Shown here in pieces: positions 41,210 through 51,094 of a stretch of 64,000 nt of DNA. The position numbers were made by a program, and so were the translations under genes. Each line of letters opens with the position of its first letter. Position 1 is the stretch's first letter. Source of the stretch: Spirochaetes bacterium ADurb.BinA120 (GTDB taxonomy: Bacteria; Spirochaetota; UBA4802; UBA5368). The notes below the pieces were generated by a model, which saw nothing but the letters and a program-made list of their open reading frames with translations, did no database searches and was not told the DNA's origin. The stretch lies in contig MVZN01000005.1 in the NCBI GenBank assembly GCA_002069125.1, positions 29,491-93,490 on the forward strand, read 5' to 3'.

Positions 41210-43546
41210 GTGAAAATGTTTACCATCTTCAGGCGCTACGCCTCCGGCATCCGGCAGAGAATGCTCGTCTACATTCTCATCACCTCGATTGTACCGCTTC
41301 TCGTTTCCATTTCGTTGCTGTATTTCATCGCCAGGGGGGCGCTCCTCGACATGGCGGGAAACGCCCTGTCCAACTCCGTTCATAACATCCGACGCATCTG
41401 CGAGGTGCAGAGCGAGCAGATCGACGGCCCACTGGAAAGGGAGATTGACCGCGCCTTCAACGTGGCACGGAGGATTTTTGCCCCTTACAGCCGCGTTAGC
41501 CTCGCCGGCGGGAAGGAAATGGTAAGCGTGCTGAACCAGGACACGCAGGAGAAGGAAACGATCGAGCTCCCCCCCATGGTGTCGGACCATACCCGGCTCG
41601 GCCGGAATTACGGGCTTATCGATGAAATCGTCGCGGGAATCGGCACTCCCGGCGCGACCGCGACCATATTCCAGCTCCACGACGAGCGGCTTGTGCGAAT
41701 CGCGACGAATGTACGCTCCTCCACCGGCGAGCGCGCAATTTTTACCTATATCCCTAAGGATTCACTCGTATACCGGACCATCCTGGAGGGCAAGCCATAT
41801 CGCGGCCGCGCCATCGTCGTGGATCGATGGAACATAACCCATTACGAGCCCATACGCGACACGAACGGCAGGATAGCCGGCGCGCTTTATGTCGGCATCC
41901 CGGCTCCGAAATCGGCTGTTTTCGACATGATAGCCGAAACGCACATCGGAAAGACCGGCTATATATTCGTGCTCAATTCCCAGGGCCAGCTTATCGCCCA
42001 TCCCGAACTCCGCGGGCGGAACATCCGGGACCGCAGGGACCCGGCGACCGGGCGCCATTATATCCGCGAGATACTGGATGCCAGGGAGGGATCGCTCTCT
42101 TACAACTGGGATGAAAACGGGAAAACCGTTCGCAAGATCGCCGTCTTCACATACTTCCCCAAATGGGATTGGATAATCACCGCCACGGCCGAGCACCGGG
42201 ACATCCTCGGCGCGCTGAACACCCTGCTCTTCGTAATTACGGCCCTTCTCGCCGGATTGGTCGTCCTCATCGTAATCGCGAGCGGGATCCTCGCCTCGCG
42301 CATAGCGCGGCCGCTTAGGAAAATCATCGACGCCACGGTGAGGATCTCAAACGGCCATCTCGACACCTTCATCCCGCAGCCCCACTATGTTAAATGCGTA
42401 GAGGAAAAAAATTGCGCCCGGGAAGACTGCCCGGCCCATGGGTCGCGCAACCGCGCCTGCTGGCGGATAGAGGGCACCCTCGACGAACACGGAGAGATCC
42501 TGGAACAGTCGCGCAAGCTCGAAAACTGCCGGACCTGCGCGGTCTACCGCGGGGCCGTACGCAACGAATTCGACGAACTGATCGAAGCCGTCAACAACAT
42601 GGGGGCCACGCTTCGCGGGATCATCGCGCAGATAAAGGAGATGACCGACAAGCTGAACATCGACGCGGAATCCCTGGCGGAGGTGAGCCGCAGAATGGAG
42701 CTCGAATCGCAGAACCAGGCCGCCTCCATAGAAGAAACCACCTCCGCGCATGAAGAGCTCATAGCCTCCATAGAAAACGTGGCGACGGCTGCGGGCAGCC
42801 AGGCCGAAAGGGTTTCCCATACGACCACGACGATGGAACAGCTCTCCGTCGAGATGCACGCCATCGGCCGGAACTCCCGGAACGTGGCCGACCGCGGGCA
42901 GGCGACCGTCCGCGAGGCGCACGAATCAGGCAGGATGCTTCAGGAAACCATACAGAGCATCACCAAGATCTCCGAAAGCTCACGGAAAATCGGGGATATC
43001 GTAAGCATGATAAACGATGTATCGGACCAAATAAACCTTCTGTCCCTAAACGCGTCTATCGAAGCCGCGCGCGCCGGCGAATACGGAAGGGGCTTCGCCG
43101 TGGTTGCCGAGGAAATTTCGAAGCTCGCCGATACCACGGCGAGAAACACCAAGGAGATCGAGGGCCTTATCCGCGATGTCCGCGCCGACATCGATACCGG
43201 GGCCCCCCTTATACATCAGACCGCATCTGTCATCACCGGCATGATAGGCAACATAGAGGAGGCTGTACGGCTGATCGCGGCGATTGCAGGCAAGTCCCAG
43301 AACCAGATAGAGGACAGCGATACGGTGAAAAATGAGGTGCAGGAAATCAACAGCATGGCGGGCCAGATCGCCCTGGCCACCGGAGAACAGAAATTGACGA
43401 GTACCGAGATACTCAAGGCGGTGGCCCGCATTAACGAATCCATTCAGGAGATCGCCTCGTCGTCGGTTAGCATCACCGAATCGGCCGACTCCGTCCGGGA
43501 CCAGTCCGAGCGGCTTAAATCCATAGCCGGGCAGTTTAAAGCCTGA
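41210..43546 (+). CDS. methyl-accepting chemotaxis protein with double Cache and Cys-rich insert
   Basis: 778 residues from GTG 41210 (ATG 41216 is an alternative). The first membrane helix is at about 17-42, then a periplasmic double-Cache domain to about 330 (TGYIFVLNSQGQLIAHPELRG), the second helix at about 335-362 and HAMP. At about 395-443 there is a Cys-rich segment (CVEEKNCAREDCPAHG, then CRTCAVYRG). The signalling domain has the hairpin tip INLLSLNASIEAARAGEYGRGFA (about 605-628). It senses small periplasmic ligands and controls CheA. The Cys-rich segment may bind metal or an iron-sulfur cluster and sense redox. Confidence 0.93.
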   Translation: MKMFTIFRRYASGIRQRMLVYILITSIVPLLVSISLLYFIARGALLDMAGNALSNSVHNIRRICEVQSEQIDGPLEREIDRAFNVARRIFAPYSRVSLAGGKEMVSVLNQDTQEKETIELPPMVSDHTRLGRNYGLIDEIVAGIGTPGATATIFQLHDERLVRIATNVRSSTGERAIFTYIPKDSLVYRTILEGKPYRGRAIVVDRWNITHYEPIRDTNGRIAGALYVGIPAPKSAVFDMIAETHIGKTGYIFVLNSQGQLIAHPELRGRNIRDRRDPATGRHYIREILDAREGSLSYNWDENGKTVRKIAVFTYFPKWDWIITATAEHRDILGALNTLLFVITALLAGLVVLIVIASGILASRIARPLRKIIDATVRISNGHLDTFIPQPHYVKCVEEKNCAREDCPAHGSRNRACWRIEGTLDEHGEILEQSRKLENCRTCAVYRGAVRNEFDELIEAVNNMGATLRGIIAQIKEMTDKLNIDAESLAEVSRRMELESQNQAASIEETTSAHEELIASIENVATAAGSQAERVSHTTTTMEQLSVEMHAIGRNSRNVADRGQATVREAHESGRMLQETIQSITKISESSRKIGDIVSMINDVSDQINLLSLNASIEAARAGEYGRGFAVVAEEISKLADTTARNTKEIEGLIRDVRADIDTGAPLIHQTASVITGMIGNIEEAVRLIAAIAGKSQNQIEDSDTVKNEVQEINSMAGQIALATGEQKLTSTEILKAVARINESIQEIASSSVSITESADSVRDQSERLKSIAGQFKA

Positions 43547-43673
43547 TATTGCGATATAATGGCCATAAGGGGCCATATTTGCCATTTTTTTGGAAAGAAC
43601 TTGACATCATTACTCCGACAAGTATAACATCGACGCCAAATCCGCGGCTACCGCTGTCACCCACGGGAGAAGT

Positions 43674-44693
43674 ATGGGCCTAAATCCGTTCAGGGATTCC
43701 AATCTAAACGACCTGCAGGAGGACCTCAAGGGGTTCTTCAGCGAGCGTTTCGGCGAATTCGCCGAAAAGGCCAGGGCGAAATGGGAGCTCTTCGTCAAAA
43801 AGGGACGGGAGCGTGTCACCATCATGTTCATCCCGCATTCGGCCAAAAAGATAGCGAACTTCCACCTTTCCCTGTTCGCCATTTTCTCGATGGTCGGGGC
43901 GGTCGTCGCGATTATCGTGGTGACCTCCATCGTCATCGTAAACCACACCTCGACGATCAAGGAGATATCGAAACTCAAGATGTACGGCTCGTACTCCAAA
44001 CTGCAGATAACCCGCTACAAAGAGGAAATAAACCGCCTGTACGACATCTTCCAGAAGTTCAAGCCGGAGATAACCTATCTGTACTCGCTCACTCCCGGCA
44101 ACAACGTCGACTCACTGTGGGCCAAGGGCGGAAATCCCAATCCCGGACCGCAGGCGGACGCCGAACCCGGCGACAAGGACACGCCGACCGTGGAGGTGCT
44201 CAATATCGAAGAGATGGAGCGCGAGCTACGCACCACGAAGGAGGTGCTCGCTAAAATCAAGGTCTTCCTCGAGGCGCGGCGCAAGATCATAGAGAACACG
44301 CCCTCCATCTGGCCGGTCGACGGTTATGTGGTCTCGCGATTCGGAGACCGCACATCACCCTACACCTTTAAAAAGGAATACCACCAGGGAATCGACATAG
44401 CCTCTTTCCCGGGGGCGGAGATACGGGCGACGGCGCCCGGCAAGGTCGAGAACATCTGGTGGGACCCCGTAACGGGGCTGTCGGTGGCCGTATCGCACAA
44501 GTACGGCTTCGTAAGCGTATATTCTCACTGCCAGAGGGTGTCGGCCGGAATAGACCAGAAGGTGGGCAAGGGCGAGGTTATCGCCTATGTAGGACGGACC
44601 GGCAAGGCCACGCGGCCCGTTTGTTTCTACCAGATAAAGATAGGGACCGACTTCGTGGACCCGGCCCCCTATCTCAACAAGATAGCCCGTTAA
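43674..44693 (+). CDS. M23-family peptidase-like protein, probably inactive
   Basis: 339 residues. The N-terminus is cytoplasmic (about 1-60), then one membrane helix at about 63-87 (LSLFAIFSMVGAVVAIIVV), a coiled coil, and the LytM/M23 domain from about 215. YHQGIDIA (near 236) keeps the first zinc ligands and YSHCQRV a conserved His. The normal HxH motif (usually GPHLH) reads TRPVCFYQ, so a zinc ligand is missing. Such degenerate LytM domains, like EnvC, activate amidases. In spirochaetes, similar proteins sit beside bactofilins and affect cell shape; no bactofilin is seen here. It is convergent with fliM. Confidence 0.85.
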   Translation: MGLNPFRDSNLNDLQEDLKGFFSERFGEFAEKARAKWELFVKKGRERVTIMFIPHSAKKIANFHLSLFAIFSMVGAVVAIIVVTSIVIVNHTSTIKEISKLKMYGSYSKLQITRYKEEINRLYDIFQKFKPEITYLYSLTPGNNVDSLWAKGGNPNPGPQADAEPGDKDTPTVEVLNIEEMERELRTTKEVLAKIKVFLEARRKIIENTPSIWPVDGYVVSRFGDRTSPYTFKKEYHQGIDIASFPGAEIRATAPGKVENIWWDPVTGLSVAVSHKYGFVSVYSHCQRVSAGIDQKVGKGEVIAYVGRTGKATRPVCFYQIKIGTDFVDPAPYLNKIAR

Positions 44694-44700
44694 GGCCCCC

Positions 44701-45726
44701 TTACAGATCCTCCTCGCTGCGCTTGCTTATAAGCATCTCGTCGGAGATCTCCTCTATCTTCTCGCCAATCTGCACCGCCACACGGCTTCCGATCACGCCG
44801 GGCCTGCATTTATATTTCTTCCGCCCGCCGATGCGCAGCGCCATGTCGGAGCTTATCTTCGTATCGGTCAGCTTGACGACGTCGCCCACCCTGAGATCGA
44901 GCACCTCCTGCATGGTAATCTCGACCTCGCCTATCTCGGCGACTATGGGGAGCTCGACGGTCTCAAGGCGTCCCTGGATGATGGACATGTTTTCGTCCGT
45001 GGCCCCCTTGCGTATGCTCGAATACCAGTACTGCGCCGAAAGCTTTGAGATTACGGGCTCGATGGTAATGTAGGGAATACACAGGTTGGTCATTCCCTCC
45101 ACCTCGCCCACCTTCGTCTCGAGGGTTATGAGCACGACCATGTCGTTGGGCGGCACTATCTGGGCGAATTGCGGGTTCGTCTCGATGTTGCCCAGGCGGG
45201 GCCTGAGATCGATTACGTTGGACCAGGCCTCCCGGAGGTTGCCGAGGATGCGGACGATGATGCCCTCCATCACCGAGAGCTCGATGTCGGTTAGCTCGCG
45301 GCTTATCTTGGCCGATTCGCCCATCCCGCCGAACAGCTTGTCGATGATGGTAAAGGTGATCGACGGGTCTATCTCGAGCACCGCCGACCCTTTTAGCGGA
45401 TCCATGTTAATTACCGCCAGCGTCGTCGGGTTCGGTATGGAGCGGATGAACTCCTCGTAGGTGAGCTGGTCCACCGAGGCGACGTGCACGCCCACCAGCG
45501 CGCGAAGCTGGGCCGAGAGCGCGGTTGTCGTGAGGCGCGCGAAGGTTTCGTGCATCATCTGCAGCGTTCGTATCTGGTCTTTCGAAAACTTGTCCGGCCT
45601 GCGGAAATCGTAAATCTTGACCTTCCGCTGCTCCTTCGCCGCGCTGTAGTCCGTCGTATCCACCTCGCCGGTGGATATCGCGGTCAATAGCGCATCGATT
45701 TCATCCTGGGAGAGTATCTCGGTCAT
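44701..45726 (-). CDS. fliM: flagellar motor switch protein FliM
   Basis: 341 residues. The N-terminal CheY-P-binding peptide is MTEILSQDEIDALLTAI. The CheC-like middle domain follows (KLFGGMGE, SVMEGIIVRILGNLREAW) and the SpoA domain at the C-terminus (DVVKLTDTKIS). FliM sits in the C ring and takes up CheY-P to switch rotation. It starts one base into the stop of the preceding gene. It is separated from other switch genes; no fliN, fliG or fliL is here. Confidence 0.97.
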   Translation of the reverse strand: MTEILSQDEIDALLTAISTGEVDTTDYSAAKEQRKVKIYDFRRPDKFSKDQIRTLQMMHETFARLTTTALSAQLRALVGVHVASVDQLTYEEFIRSIPNPTTLAVINMDPLKGSAVLEIDPSITFTIIDKLFGGMGESAKISRELTDIELSVMEGIIVRILGNLREAWSNVIDLRPRLGNIETNPQFAQIVPPNDMVVLITLETKVGEVEGMTNLCIPYITIEPVISKLSAQYWYSSIRKGATDENMSIIQGRLETVELPIVAEIGEVEITMQEVLDLRVGDVVKLTDTKISSDMALRIGGRKKYKCRPGVIGSRVAVQIGEKIEEISDEMLISKRSEEDL

Positions 45727-46700
45727 TATCGTTCACCCTTTGCCACTGTCGCTTCGAGATCTATAATGAGCCAGTTGCCGCCCGTCTTTTCAAGCGTGTA
45801 TCGATACCTGTACCTGAACGGCAGACTGGGCCCGTATCTTTCCACTTTCACATCGACATAGGCTATGTCCCTGTCGGGCAGGAATATCTCGTCGGCGATC
45901 GAAAAATCCTTTATATAGTCATCCCTGCGGCGCGCTAAAAATTTAGCGAAATCGTCGAGTATTTTCAATTTTTCGATCTCGTCGGCCGCGTTATAGGGAC
46001 GCAAATAATCGGGAAAGGCCGCAATATAGCTTTCGGCCTTAATATACTTGTAGAGCCTGTCCCAGGCCCCGGTTTTTTCGGCCGTAAGGGCGAGAAGCAC
46101 CACCTCGGACGGCGACACACCCCGCTCCTGGCGCACCACCCCGCTCTTCTTTACAAGGCCCGGCGTGCGGACTATCCGGAACGAAAGCACGTTCAAACTT
46201 GGAAGCGCCACGGGGGAGCCCATGTCCGGAAGGAAAAAGCCCCGCACCCGGTATTCGTTTCCGGCCTTCAGTTCGTACAGGTTTTTAAGGTTCACCCTGT
46301 GGGTAAGCGTCTCGTTCGGCAAAAGCTCCACGGCGCGGGGGTAGATATCGCGCACCACCTCCTCGACCCTTTTGTTCATGAGCCGGTAGGGAACTGTGAT
46401 GGCGGCCTCCCGGCCCCTCGTATCGTAGACTACGGGCTGGTAGGTGGTGTAGGACACGTCATAGGACACAAAATGTTCCTTCCGGTCGGAGGTGTTCCTT
46501 ACTATAAGGTTGAGCACCACCGGCTCGTCCTCGGCAAAGGCGGCGCGGTCCATCTGGACCACGAGGGAGAACGGGGAAATCGCCTCCCCGGGCATGCGGG
46601 CCAGTACCTCGCTATGGAGGCCCGTCGACACGAGCCCGGCCAGAACGGCCAGCGCCGCGATCGTTTTCACGCGCATACGACGATACAGGAGCTTACGCAC
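45726..46700 (-). CDS. exported protein with a BsuPI-like beta domain
   Basis: 324 residues from GTG 46700, which has AAAGGA upstream (ATG 46676 also fits). The signal peptide is VKTIAALAVLAGLVSTGLHS. A beta-sandwich (about 45-155; LVVQMDRAAFAEDEPVVLNLIVRN, then LLPNETLTHRVNL) resembles the intracellular proteinase inhibitor BsuPI fold; this is resemblance only. The C-terminal third is mixed (YVDVKVERYGPSLPFRYRYRYTLEKT). It overlaps the fliM start by one base, so it may be cotranscribed with fliM; a flagellar role is not implied. Confidence 0.7.
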   Translation of the reverse strand: MRKLLYRRMRVKTIAALAVLAGLVSTGLHSEVLARMPGEAISPFSLVVQMDRAAFAEDEPVVLNLIVRNTSDRKEHFVSYDVSYTTYQPVVYDTRGREAAITVPYRLMNKRVEEVVRDIYPRAVELLPNETLTHRVNLKNLYELKAGNEYRVRGFFLPDMGSPVALPSLNVLSFRIVRTPGLVKKSGVVRQERGVSPSEVVLLALTAEKTGAWDRLYKYIKAESYIAAFPDYLRPYNAADEIEKLKILDDFAKFLARRRDDYIKDFSIADEIFLPDRDIAYVDVKVERYGPSLPFRYRYRYTLEKTGGNWLIIDLEATVAKGER

Positions 46701-46781
46701 AGCGGTATCCTTTCCAGAAAGATATCTCACTATAATATCGGCCCGGAACAATCCGCGCAATATCAAAATATCCGGTAAAAC

Positions 46782-48668
46782 CTAACGGGGAAGCAGCCTC
46801 GCCAGGTATTCGCGGATCTTACCGCTCTTTAAGCGCCGGTCCCCGGTGAAAAGCCCGTTCGCCTCCTGGAAGGTATCCGCAAACTGCGTATAGCACAGGC
46901 CCTGAATGGCCGGGAACCGTGCGATAAGCTCGATGTGTTTCTTTAAAAACTTGTCAAGCGGCATCCCCTCGTTGCGGTACAATCCAAAACCGTATCCCCC
47001 GAATTCGCTTATAATAAGCGGGCTGAGCGTCTCCCCGTAACCGCGCAGAAACGGCGTTTGTACGTTTTCCCTGCCCAGGAGCATCCGTATGAAATTCAGC
47101 CACAGCGGCGCCTCCCGTACGCCCTTTGCAAGGAGAGCGTAGAATTCCTCCGTTTCCTCAAGCGTCGGAATATAATGATGGATATCGGCGATATCGGTTT
47201 TTATATGGTGGAAGCCGCTGTTGTCGATAATCAGATAGCCCGGATAGTCCCTCTTGCACCGGCCGAAGAGATCGATAACATCGTTACGGGCCTTTTTGGA
47301 CCAGAGGGCATTGTATATGCCCCAGCTTTCGTTATACAGCACCAGGGTTATTATGGAGGGATGAAGCGAGTCCCGCCTCATTACCCCGGAAAGCTCGCCC
47401 TCCAGCCTTCTCATGTTGCCCGACGAGGGCCTGTAATACGAAGGCATCTCCTCCCACACCAGAAAACCGAGCAGGTCGGCCCAGTAGAGGAAGGCGGGGT
47501 GCTCTATCTTCTGGTGCATCCGGCAGCCGTTGAAGCCCGCCTTCTTCATGAGCTCTATGTCCCTTTTGAACATGTCCGGGCTCTCGGGCGTGTAGTGGCC
47601 GTCTTCGTAGTACCCCTGATTGAGCAGGAGCTTCTGGTACAGCCTCTTGTTATTTAGCCTGATGACGCCCGACTCCACTCCTATCCTCCGGCTGCCGTAC
47701 AGGAGATGGATGGTGTCCACGTCCTTTTTGCCCTGCCGTAAAGAAATTTCGACCGGGTGCATGCCTGGCCATTCGACGCTCCATTTGCTGAAGAGTTTTT
47801 CCGGAACCGCGATCTCCACGTGAGCGCGGCCCATGGCGTCGAGCGCCACATATTCCCGGAACTCCTTCAGCGGGGTCTTCAGCACGCCGCGCCCCGCGTC
47901 GTATACCTGTGAGGCGTAGACGCGCAGGCGCGCCTCTACATTGCCGGGATGCCCCCCTCGCACATCGAAGGAAAAGACGGCCCCTCCGCCCTCGTCGCGC
48001 CTTAAGCGCACGTCGCGGCAATACACCCGGCCCAGCGGCTCTATCCAGACCGTCTGCCAGATGCCGGTGCATCCGGGGTACCACACCAGGAAAGGCCTCT
48101 TTAAAAATGTCTGCTTGCCGCGGACCTGGCCCATGGAGCGGGAGTCCTCGACGAGGACCGCAAGGACGTTTTCCTCCTCGAATCTTTCGACCTCGAACTC
48201 GAAGGGCGTGTATCCGCCCTCGTGCTCGCCCAGCAATAGGCCGTTCAGCCAGACGGTCGCCCGGTAATCGACCGCACCGAACTTGAGGACTCCGGCCATA
48301 AGCTCCGCCGGGCGCCTGAAATAGCGGTAATACCAGAAGGCCCTTTGCGAGGAGATGGCCTCGGGGCCTAGGCCGTTTGGGGCCAGCGTTCGCTGGTTTA
48401 TGCCGGAATCGAGTGGAAAGGGCACCTTAACGCGGTGGAATGCCGCGTCGGCAGCCAGGGCGCTTGCGCTCCCACGCAGCGCATTCAGGCCGAAATCCCT
48501 GTTCTGCCAGCCCTTAAGCCGCCCCGTGGCCTTGGGGTCGGGGCAAAGGAGCCATTCCCCGTCCAGGGAAAAGCTCGGCGACCGAATGAGGTCGGGCCTC
48601 GGGAAATGACCCCTTTCGCCGATTTTCAGCGCATTGCCAAGCTTCAGTCGTGCCGGCTCCATGTTCAT
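46782..48668 (-). CDS. glycoside hydrolase family 2 enzyme
   Basis: 628 residues. The N-terminal jelly-roll (WLNGLLLGEHEGGYTPFEFEV), the Ig-like middle domain and the TIM barrel match family 2. The acid/base Glu is in YNESWGIY, near residue 446; the nucleophile Glu is in ISEFGGYG, near 552. There is no signal peptide, so it works in the cytoplasm. Family 2 covers beta-galactosidase, beta-mannosidase and beta-glucuronidase; which one is not decidable here. Its start overlaps the end of the sulfatase-like gene by four bases (ATGA). Confidence 0.93.
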   Translation of the reverse strand: MNMEPARLKLGNALKIGERGHFPRPDLIRSPSFSLDGEWLLCPDPKATGRLKGWQNRDFGLNALRGSASALAADAAFHRVKVPFPLDSGINQRTLAPNGLGPEAISSQRAFWYYRYFRRPAELMAGVLKFGAVDYRATVWLNGLLLGEHEGGYTPFEFEVERFEEENVLAVLVEDSRSMGQVRGKQTFLKRPFLVWYPGCTGIWQTVWIEPLGRVYCRDVRLRRDEGGGAVFSFDVRGGHPGNVEARLRVYASQVYDAGRGVLKTPLKEFREYVALDAMGRAHVEIAVPEKLFSKWSVEWPGMHPVEISLRQGKKDVDTIHLLYGSRRIGVESGVIRLNNKRLYQKLLLNQGYYEDGHYTPESPDMFKRDIELMKKAGFNGCRMHQKIEHPAFLYWADLLGFLVWEEMPSYYRPSSGNMRRLEGELSGVMRRDSLHPSIITLVLYNESWGIYNALWSKKARNDVIDLFGRCKRDYPGYLIIDNSGFHHIKTDIADIHHYIPTLEETEEFYALLAKGVREAPLWLNFIRMLLGRENVQTPFLRGYGETLSPLIISEFGGYGFGLYRNEGMPLDKFLKKHIELIARFPAIQGLCYTQFADTFQEANGLFTGDRRLKSGKIREYLARLLPR

Positions 48669-50824
48669 CTTCCCCCCTGTGGAATGAATAATCCGTTTAT
48701 TATGGAAACGCGCTCGTATCGCTGTACGGTTTTCCCGAGTTCCCGCTCGAGCCGGGCGAAGACCTCTGGCTCCGATCGCGCCCTGTCCTTAAACTCGAAA
48801 TCGCCCCGCCTTAGGAGCTCGTAGCGGACTCCGTCGCGGGTCGGCATATACACGAGCTTATGAACGCCATCGAAGACCGCGCGGTGTTTCGCGATCGTTA
48901 CCAGATCTCGGTATTCATCCTTCAGCACCACGTCCATCTCGGGCCCTTCCAGGCCGCAGAGCACACTTACGTCCGGGTACAGTACGCGCATGCGCTGGAA
49001 GAACTGCCCCCCCTCCGCTACGAACCATATTCCCGTCTCGGCGTAGGCCACGCGCGGTATGCGCGCGGTCCTACCCTCGAGCACATCGCGGTACGATATT
49101 CCCGCCGTCTCCCCGTCGCCTCCAAGACCCAGTATGTCGAGCAGCGTCGGCGCGAAGTCCACCTGCTGGACCACGCCGCCATAGCGTTTGATCCGGACCT
49201 TCTTCGCGTAGCCGTCATGGAACTTCACGATCATGGGAACGTGCGTAGCGTACTCCCCGCGAAAGTGTTCTCCGTGTCCGAGGTCAAGGCCGTGGTCGTA
49301 AAGGTTCTCTCCGTGATCGGCGGTAAAGACGATTATGCTGTTGTCATAGAGCCCCCGGCGTCTGAGGTGCGCTATCACCCCGCCGACGGCGTCGTCCACC
49401 GCAGAACAGGCCCCGTCGAAGAGCGCCTCGATCTGGCGGCGGTCCTCGGGTGTGATGAGGGTCTCCCGGAGGGGATTGTTTATTTTAAGATAGCGGTACT
49501 CGCCCCGATAGGCGGGATCGGTAAATTTCGAGTAATAGGGATACGGGGCGGCATAGGGGAAATGGGTCGCCGAAAAAAATATCGTCAAAAAAAAGCGCTT
49601 CCTGCCGGCGAGGGCGTCGATCTCCGACCCGATGTCGTCGAGGAGAAACGAGGGGTCCGAATTCTGCGCAAAGGCCCGCGTTTCCGGGAAGAGGCGTCTT
49701 CCGGCTGCGTTCTGCAAAAACGGAAGCAGCAGAAAATGCACCTCGAGCCCGCGCTGGCGAATCAGCGTCGTAAAATTGAAGCGCGGCGCGCGCACCCTGT
49801 CGAAACAGCCCTCCATCCTGGAAAAGATGTCACCGGCGTAATCCGCGACCGCGGAGCGCGTGTAGCCGCCTTTTTTAAGGGCCTCGGTAAGATCGGGCCT
49901 TGCAGCCCGGAGCTTGGCTCGGGATGGGAACATATGGCGGATGCCGTGCTGCGCCGGATTGCGGCCTGAGAGCAGTGAGTACCAGGATGGAAAGGTGCGC
50001 GGAAGCTGAACATGGAAATCGTCCAGGCTCGTTCCCTCAGCGGCCAGCGCGTCGATGTTCGGCGTGAGCCCGGGCTTCCCTCCGAGGGCCGAGACCCTGT
50101 CATAGCGGAAGGAGTCCGCGGCGATTATTATGAGGTTGGGCCCCTCGTTATGGCCGAACGGCAGCATTATAAACAGGACTGCGGCGGCCGCAATCAGGGC
50201 CGCGCCCGCAAGCGCGCGGCGTGGCAGGCGCCGCGCGGCGCGAAGGAGCGCTCCGGCAAGCCGCAGCGAAAGAGCCACCAGAAGCGGCATGAACACGGCG
50301 CATACCGCGGCGCGAAAGGCGGCGACAAGCCATCCCGGCAGGCCGTGCGTAACGAGCGTCTGTAAGCCCGCGGCGATGCCGCCGCGAGCGTAGAAGTGTT
50401 CGTTGTATAGGGCCGGATGCAGCCGCATGTCCGCGAGCGTCATTGCGGCGACTAAGGCGGCGCAGTATAGCGCCACTGGCCTGACGGCGCGCCGCGCGGC
50501 GAGGGGGCGCCCGGTAATGACGCAGCGAAGGTGGAGGCAGAACCCGGCGGCCGCGCCGGCCGCGCCTCCGAGCAGGATGTACGCGGCCAGTATCTTCGCC
50601 TGGTGGAACAGGATGAGCCATTTGAACTCCGCGAAGACGAAGTCCTCGAGCGCCTTTACACGCACCCCCATGACCGCAAACGAGGCGGAGTAGAGCGGAC
50701 AGAATATAAAGGCGCCCGCAAAAACCGCGGCCCCGACGGCAAAGGAGCGGCGGAGCGCCGTGCCTCGATCCGCCATATCGCCGCCCGCGAAGAGGGCTGC
50801 CAGTTTTTTGCCGATTCTATCCAT
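48665..50824 (-). CDS. membrane-bound sulfatase/alkaline-phosphatase superfamily enzyme
   Basis: 719 residues. About five membrane helices fill the first 230 residues, then the catalytic domain starts with LIIIAADSFRYDR. Near 278, PRTFPSWYSLLSGRNP occupies the nucleophile position, with Thr instead of the Cys or Ser of true sulfatases; metal ligands are in TADHGENLYDHG, near 501. The layout resembles LtaS or phosphoethanolamine transferases. Thr as nucleophile favours a phosphotransferase. It overlaps the glycosidase gene and is probably transcribed with it, so the pair may modify surface glycans. Confidence 0.85.
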   Translation of the reverse strand: MDRIGKKLAALFAGGDMADRGTALRRSFAVGAAVFAGAFIFCPLYSASFAVMGVRVKALEDFVFAEFKWLILFHQAKILAAYILLGGAAGAAAGFCLHLRCVITGRPLAARRAVRPVALYCAALVAAMTLADMRLHPALYNEHFYARGGIAAGLQTLVTHGLPGWLVAAFRAAVCAVFMPLLVALSLRLAGALLRAARRLPRRALAGAALIAAAAVLFIMLPFGHNEGPNLIIIAADSFRYDRVSALGGKPGLTPNIDALAAEGTSLDDFHVQLPRTFPSWYSLLSGRNPAQHGIRHMFPSRAKLRAARPDLTEALKKGGYTRSAVADYAGDIFSRMEGCFDRVRAPRFNFTTLIRQRGLEVHFLLLPFLQNAAGRRLFPETRAFAQNSDPSFLLDDIGSEIDALAGRKRFFLTIFFSATHFPYAAPYPYYSKFTDPAYRGEYRYLKINNPLRETLITPEDRRQIEALFDGACSAVDDAVGGVIAHLRRRGLYDNSIIVFTADHGENLYDHGLDLGHGEHFRGEYATHVPMIVKFHDGYAKKVRIKRYGGVVQQVDFAPTLLDILGLGGDGETAGISYRDVLEGRTARIPRVAYAETGIWFVAEGGQFFQRMRVLYPDVSVLCGLEGPEMDVVLKDEYRDLVTIAKHRAVFDGVHKLVYMPTRDGVRYELLRRGDFEFKDRARSEPEVFARLERELGKTVQRYERVSIINGLFIPQGGR

Positions 50825-51094
50825 TTACGATTTATCCGGGTCGGGTGCTGAAGCTAACGACCAGCATTATCTATAGGGCCTTCCTTGTTTCTGTCAAAAC
50901 TTTTTAACCGCGCCGGCGGCGACATGGCGGCTTTTCAGGCGGAGTTCATCACCCCCGCCCCTGGGGAATTTCATAGCAAAAAGAGGTGGACAATTATGTC
51001 GGGATGCACCATCCTTTCGTGGTTTCATCACGCCGGACTTTCCGCCGCGGCGTGTATAACGCGAGGAACTCGCTCACGACCAAAAGACCGGACA

